Assembly (NCBI GenBank): GCA_934216155.1
Contig: CAKQBK010000086.1
Location: 1 to 8,182 of the forward strand
Direction of reading: 5' to 3'
Source: an uncultured Dialister sp.
GTDB taxonomy: Bacteria; Bacillota; Negativicutes; Veillonellales; Dialisteraceae
DNA: 8,182 nt
Of this stretch, positions 6,457-8,182 are shown one piece after another. The position numbers and the translations under genes were made by a program. The first letter of the stretch is position 1. The number at the start of each line of letters is the position of its first letter. Below the pieces are notes generated by a model. It was not told the DNA's origin, did no database searches, and worked only from the letters and a program-made list of their open reading frames with translations.

Positions 6457-6903
6457 ATGTTTAAACGATTCGACGAAAAAAATATTGGATGGGATGGCGT
6501 GGAGCCTCATATTTATAAAGAAAATCCTGGGGTATTTCAGGACGTAACCAAGCAGATTCTCTTTGATAACGAAGCGGATTTGCCGGTGCAGTTCCGGTAT
6601 TTCCAAGTGGAAAAAGGAGGCTATTCTTCCTTTGAACACCACGAGCATATGCATGTGGTTATGATTTTCAAAGGGAAAGGCCATGCGCTTTTGGGAAACG
6701 AAGTGGTGGAAGTCAAAGCTGGCGATTTCATGACCATTCCGCCATGGCAGTGGCACCAGTTCCGGGCCGACCAGGGAGAGATCCTGGGTTTCCTGTGCCT
6801 GGTCAACCACGATAGAGACGTCCCCCAGTACCCGACGGAAGAAGAAATAGCCGAACTGCGTACCCATCCGGGCGTGGCAGAATTTTTGGATGGGAAACTG
6901 TAA
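6457..6903 (+). CDS. Single-domain cupin protein
   Basis: 148-residue protein with one cupin_2-type beta-barrel. Motif 1 is FEHHEHMHVVMIFKGKGHALLG at about 59-80, with His 61, 62, 64 and 66 as likely metal ligands; the usual motif 1 glutamate is not evident. Motif 2 is GDFMTIPPWQWHQF at 89-102 with His100. The C-terminal tail (120-148, RDVPQYPTEEEIAELRTHPGVAEFL) looks like a short helical extension. No signal peptide or membrane segment. Such proteins bind a metal and may be sensors, isomerases or dioxygenases; the substrate cannot be read from the sequence. It lies 180 bp after hypE in the same direction, separated by a core repeat, so a link to hydrogenase maturation or metal handling is only suggested by position. 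Its own TAA stop comes four bases before the next repeat, unlike hypB, hypF and hypD. Confidence 0.85.
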   Translation: MFKRFDEKNIGWDGVEPHIYKENPGVFQDVTKQILFDNEADLPVQFRYFQVEKGGYSSFEHHEHMHVVMIFKGKGHALLGNEVVEVKAGDFMTIPPWQWHQFRADQGEILGFLCLVNHDRDVPQYPTEEEIAELRTHPGVAEFLDGKL

Positions 6904-6907
6904 AAAA

Positions 6908-7056
6908 GCAGTGAGAAGTTAGAAGTGAGAAGTGGTGGAAGGGACGCACAATTCATAAAGCGCCCCAATACCCTTTTTAGAATAAAAAATCTACGGCGCT
7001 ATATAATTTGATGCGCCGTACCTTCATTTCTAACTTCTAACTTCTCACTTCTAACT
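6908..7056. repeat. Arms-only repeat copy 5, cupin/HAD gap
   Basis: Left arm 6908-6966: GCAGTGAGAAGTTAGAAG-type tandem plus a hairpin GGGACGC 6941-6947 / GCGCCCC 6960-6966 with one A/C mismatch. Right arm 6992-7056: hairpin TACGGCGC 6992-6999 / GCGCCGTA 7013-7020, then CTTCATTTCTAACTTCTAACTTCTCAC and so on. Only about 25 bases separate the arms; the core palindrome and promoter-like pair are missing. It fills the gap up to 11 bases before the Shine-Dalgarno of the next gene. Confidence 0.85.
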
Positions 7057-7079
7057 ATTACAAGTATGGAGAAATTTCT

Positions 7080-7781
7080 ATGTTAGATACAAAGAAACTC
7101 ATCATCTTCGACATGGACGGAACCCTCATCGATTCTGTGGGAGTCTGGAATGAAATCGACCAGGAACTGATTCACCGATTGGGCGGGCAAGACGAACCTA
7201 TGGCAGTGATCCAAAAGCGGCGAGATACAGCACTGCGGCAGTATAAAGACGAAAAAGAACCCTATGTGGCCTATTGCACTTACTTGGGAGAAATTTACCA
7301 TTCGTCCTTGTCTGGACAGGACATCCATACCCTACGATATGATATTGCCCGCGATTTTCTGCTGCATCGGGTGGATTACAAAGCCGGGGTTCCTTCACTC
7401 TTGCGTGCTTTGAAACAGGCGGGAAAAACTTTGGTGATTGCTACCACGACCCGAAAAGATAATATGGACATTTATAGGACGAAAAATACCAACCTGCTGT
7501 CCAAAGCACCATTGGATGATTTCTTCACTGCCATTTACACCAAAGAAGATGCGAAACATATCAAACCGGACCCGGAAATTTATTTTACTGTCATGAAGGA
7601 CTTTGGGAAGAAACCAGAAGAGTGCCTGGTTTTTGAAGACTCCCTCATCGGCGTGCAAGCGGCTAAAGCGGCAGGCATAGAAACCGTGGCCGTCTATGAT
7701 AAGTACTCCGATGCTGATCAGGAGGAAATCAAAAAACTGGCAGACCATTGGATAGAGAACTTTGGGGACCTATCTGTTTGA
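7080..7781 (+). CDS. HAD-superfamily hydrolase, phosphoglycolate phosphatase-like
   Basis: 233-residue cytosolic phosphatase of the haloacid dehalogenase superfamily with an alpha-helical cap (subfamily IA; residues about 20-95). All four motifs are present: I, DMDGT at 11-15 (nucleophile Asp11, acid/base Asp13); II, IATTTR at 120-125 (Thr122 or Thr123); III, Lys162 in KPDPEIY; IV, FEDSLIG at 185-191 (Glu186, Asp187). It resembles beta-phosphoglucomutase/phosphoglycolate phosphatase-type enzymes, but the substrate cannot be assigned. GGAG at 7068-7071 is 8 nt before ATG. It is separated from the cupin by an arms-only repeat and is followed at once by an intrinsic terminator, so it probably ends the transcription unit. 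A role in hydrogenase maturation is not implied by the sequence. Confidence 0.92.
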   Translation: MLDTKKLIIFDMDGTLIDSVGVWNEIDQELIHRLGGQDEPMAVIQKRRDTALRQYKDEKEPYVAYCTYLGEIYHSSLSGQDIHTLRYDIARDFLLHRVDYKAGVPSLLRALKQAGKTLVIATTTRKDNMDIYRTKNTNLLSKAPLDDFFTAIYTKEDAKHIKPDPEIYFTVMKDFGKKPEECLVFEDSLIGVQAAKAAGIETVAVYDKYSDADQEEIKKLADHWIENFGDLSV

Positions 7782-7795
7782 TTTTGCTTAAAAGA

Positions 7796-7852
7796 AATAC
7801 CGTTATCATTCCATACGTTGTCATTGGGATGGTAACGGTATTTTTGTTGTTT
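7796..7852 (+). terminator. Intrinsic terminator after the HAD phosphatase gene
   Basis: AATACCGTTATCATTCC at 7796-7812 pairs with GGATGGTAACGGTATT at 7827-7842 around a 14-nt loop, with few mismatches, and is followed by the T-rich tract TTTTTGTTGTTT. It starts 15 bases after the stop codon. This is the only clear terminator in the window and marks the end of the cluster. Confidence 0.85.
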
Positions 7853-7947
7853 GGTTTAAGGTTTACATGCCGAGTCCTTTTGATAAAAACTTGTGGAAAT
7901 GCAAGAGGCATTGGTTTAGGAGGTAAGATTTAGGGAATGCCATTTAA

Positions 7948-7979
7948 ACCAACAACCATCAACGGACAACTAACAACAA
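7948..7979. repeat. CAAC-rich degenerate tandem
   Basis: Contains AACAACCATCAACGGACAAC followed by TAACAAC, a low-complexity tandem of CAAC/TAAC units similar in style to the arm tandems elsewhere but with a different unit. Only one copy is in the window. Confidence 0.4.
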
Positions 7980-8007
7980 AATGAAAAAATTTTAAATTTG
8001 ATGTTGT

Positions 8008-8048
8008 GATTTTGAAGGACTTCTGCAATTTTAATATATGGAGGGGGA
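8008..8048 (+). repeat. 41-bp direct repeat, first copy
   Basis: Begins GATTTTGAAGG and ends TTTTAATATATGGAGGGG plus two bases; matches 8141-8181 at 37 of 41 positions. It contains a TTGAAG hexamer and a GGAGGGG Shine-Dalgarno-like end, so it may be a duplicated gene leader. Confidence 0.75.
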
Positions 8049-8054
8049 TAAGTA

Positions 8055-8125
8055 AGCAGTTGGCGGTTAGCAGTAGGCAGAAAAAAACTGCAAACTGATA
8101 ACTGCTAACTGCTAACTGCAAACTG
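8055..8125. repeat. Inverted repeat of GCAGTTA units
   Basis: The left arm 8055-8080 (AGCAGTTGGCGGTTAGCAGT...) and right arm 8088-8125 (CTGCAAACTGATAACTGCTA...) are imperfect inverted copies around a run of seven A at 8081-8087. It lies between the two 41-bp direct repeats and is unrelated in unit sequence to the arms in the hyp gaps, though built in the same way. Confidence 0.7.
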
Positions 8126-8140
8126 AATTTCGCTAGGTAT

Positions 8141-8181
8141 GATTTTGAAGGGCTGGTGCAATTTTAATATATGGAGGGGAA
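8141..8181 (+). repeat. 41-bp direct repeat, second copy
   Basis: Second copy of 8008-8048 with four substitutions (three at 8152-8156, one near the end). It ends one base before the window edge with GGAGGGGAA, as if a start codon followed. Confidence 0.75.
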
Positions 8182-8182
8182 A

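Larger units (their letters stand above)
7853..8182. other. Gene-free tail with several repeats
   Basis: No convincing gene in 330 bases on either strand. It contains a CAAC-rich stretch at 7948-7979, two direct repeats at 8008-8048 and 8141-8181, and an inverted repeat at 8055-8125. An AGGAGG at 7918-7923 precedes only a 15-codon frame (7937-7984). The final GGAGGGG at the window edge could be the ribosome binding site of the next gene. Confidence 0.55.

Noticed and set aside
825..7056. CRISPR array
   Set aside because: Repeats are inverted, of variable length, spread between genes and not separated by unique spacers of even length.
7748..7933. Plus-strand 61-codon frame over the end of the HAD gene
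   Set aside because: It starts inside the HAD gene and runs through the terminator stem; its hydrophobic look comes from the T-rich terminator sequence.
7937..7984. 15-codon frame after AGGAGG (possible leader peptide)
   Set aside because: The spacer is about 13 nt and the codons come mostly from the CAAC-rich repeat; nothing downstream supports a leader role.

Overview
The window carries a maturation gene set for [NiFe] hydrogenase, all on the + strand: hypB, hypF, hypC, hypD and hypE in that order. A cupin gene and a HAD-family phosphatase gene follow. hypA is not in the window and no structural hydrogenase gene is visible. Strong Shine-Dalgarno sequences (AAGGAG, AAAGGAGG) and generally AT-rich gaps suggest a Bacillota anaerobe. 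The tandem GAGAAGTTAGAAGTGAG-type repeats make me think of Clostridia or Negativicutes, but that is a weak inference and I cannot name a genus.

Layout: 1-185 is a leader without a recognisable gene. hypB is at 186-845, hypF at 1190-3415, hypC at 3740-3961 (ATGA overlap with hypD), hypD at 3958-5001, hypE at 5293-6276, the cupin at 6457-6903 and the HAD phosphatase at 7080-7781, followed by a good intrinsic terminator at 7796-7852. The last 330 bases hold repeat sequence only.

Together HypF makes the thiocarbamate on the C-terminal cysteine of HypE, and HypE dehydrates it to thiocyanate. The HypC-HypD complex takes the cyanide to build Fe(CN)2CO, and HypB (normally with HypA) handles nickel. 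All hallmark motifs needed for this are present: the HypE C-terminal PRIC, HypC Cys2, the HypD cysteines, the HypF HHHAH motif and zinc fingers, and the HypB P-loop and CH...C site.

The striking part is between the genes. Five of the six junctions hold copies of a modular repeat. One module is a pair of inverted arms, each made of purine-rich tandem GAGAAGTTAGAAGTGAG-like units plus a GC-rich hairpin with a 12-13 nt loop. The other module is a roughly 70-bp core palindrome built from GGTTA units spaced about 10 bp, followed by a promoter-like TTGACA/TATGTT pair. The copies are arms+core (hypB/hypF and hypF/hypC), left arm+core (hypD/hypE), core only (hypE/cupin) and arms only (cupin/HAD). The loop of the core is inverted exactly in one copy relative to another. 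The hairpin stems show compensatory changes, and the left arms supply the last codons and stop codons of hypB, hypF and hypD. The only junction without a copy is the overlapping hypC/hypD pair. A second, unrelated inverted repeat flanked by a 41-bp direct repeat lies at 8008-8182.
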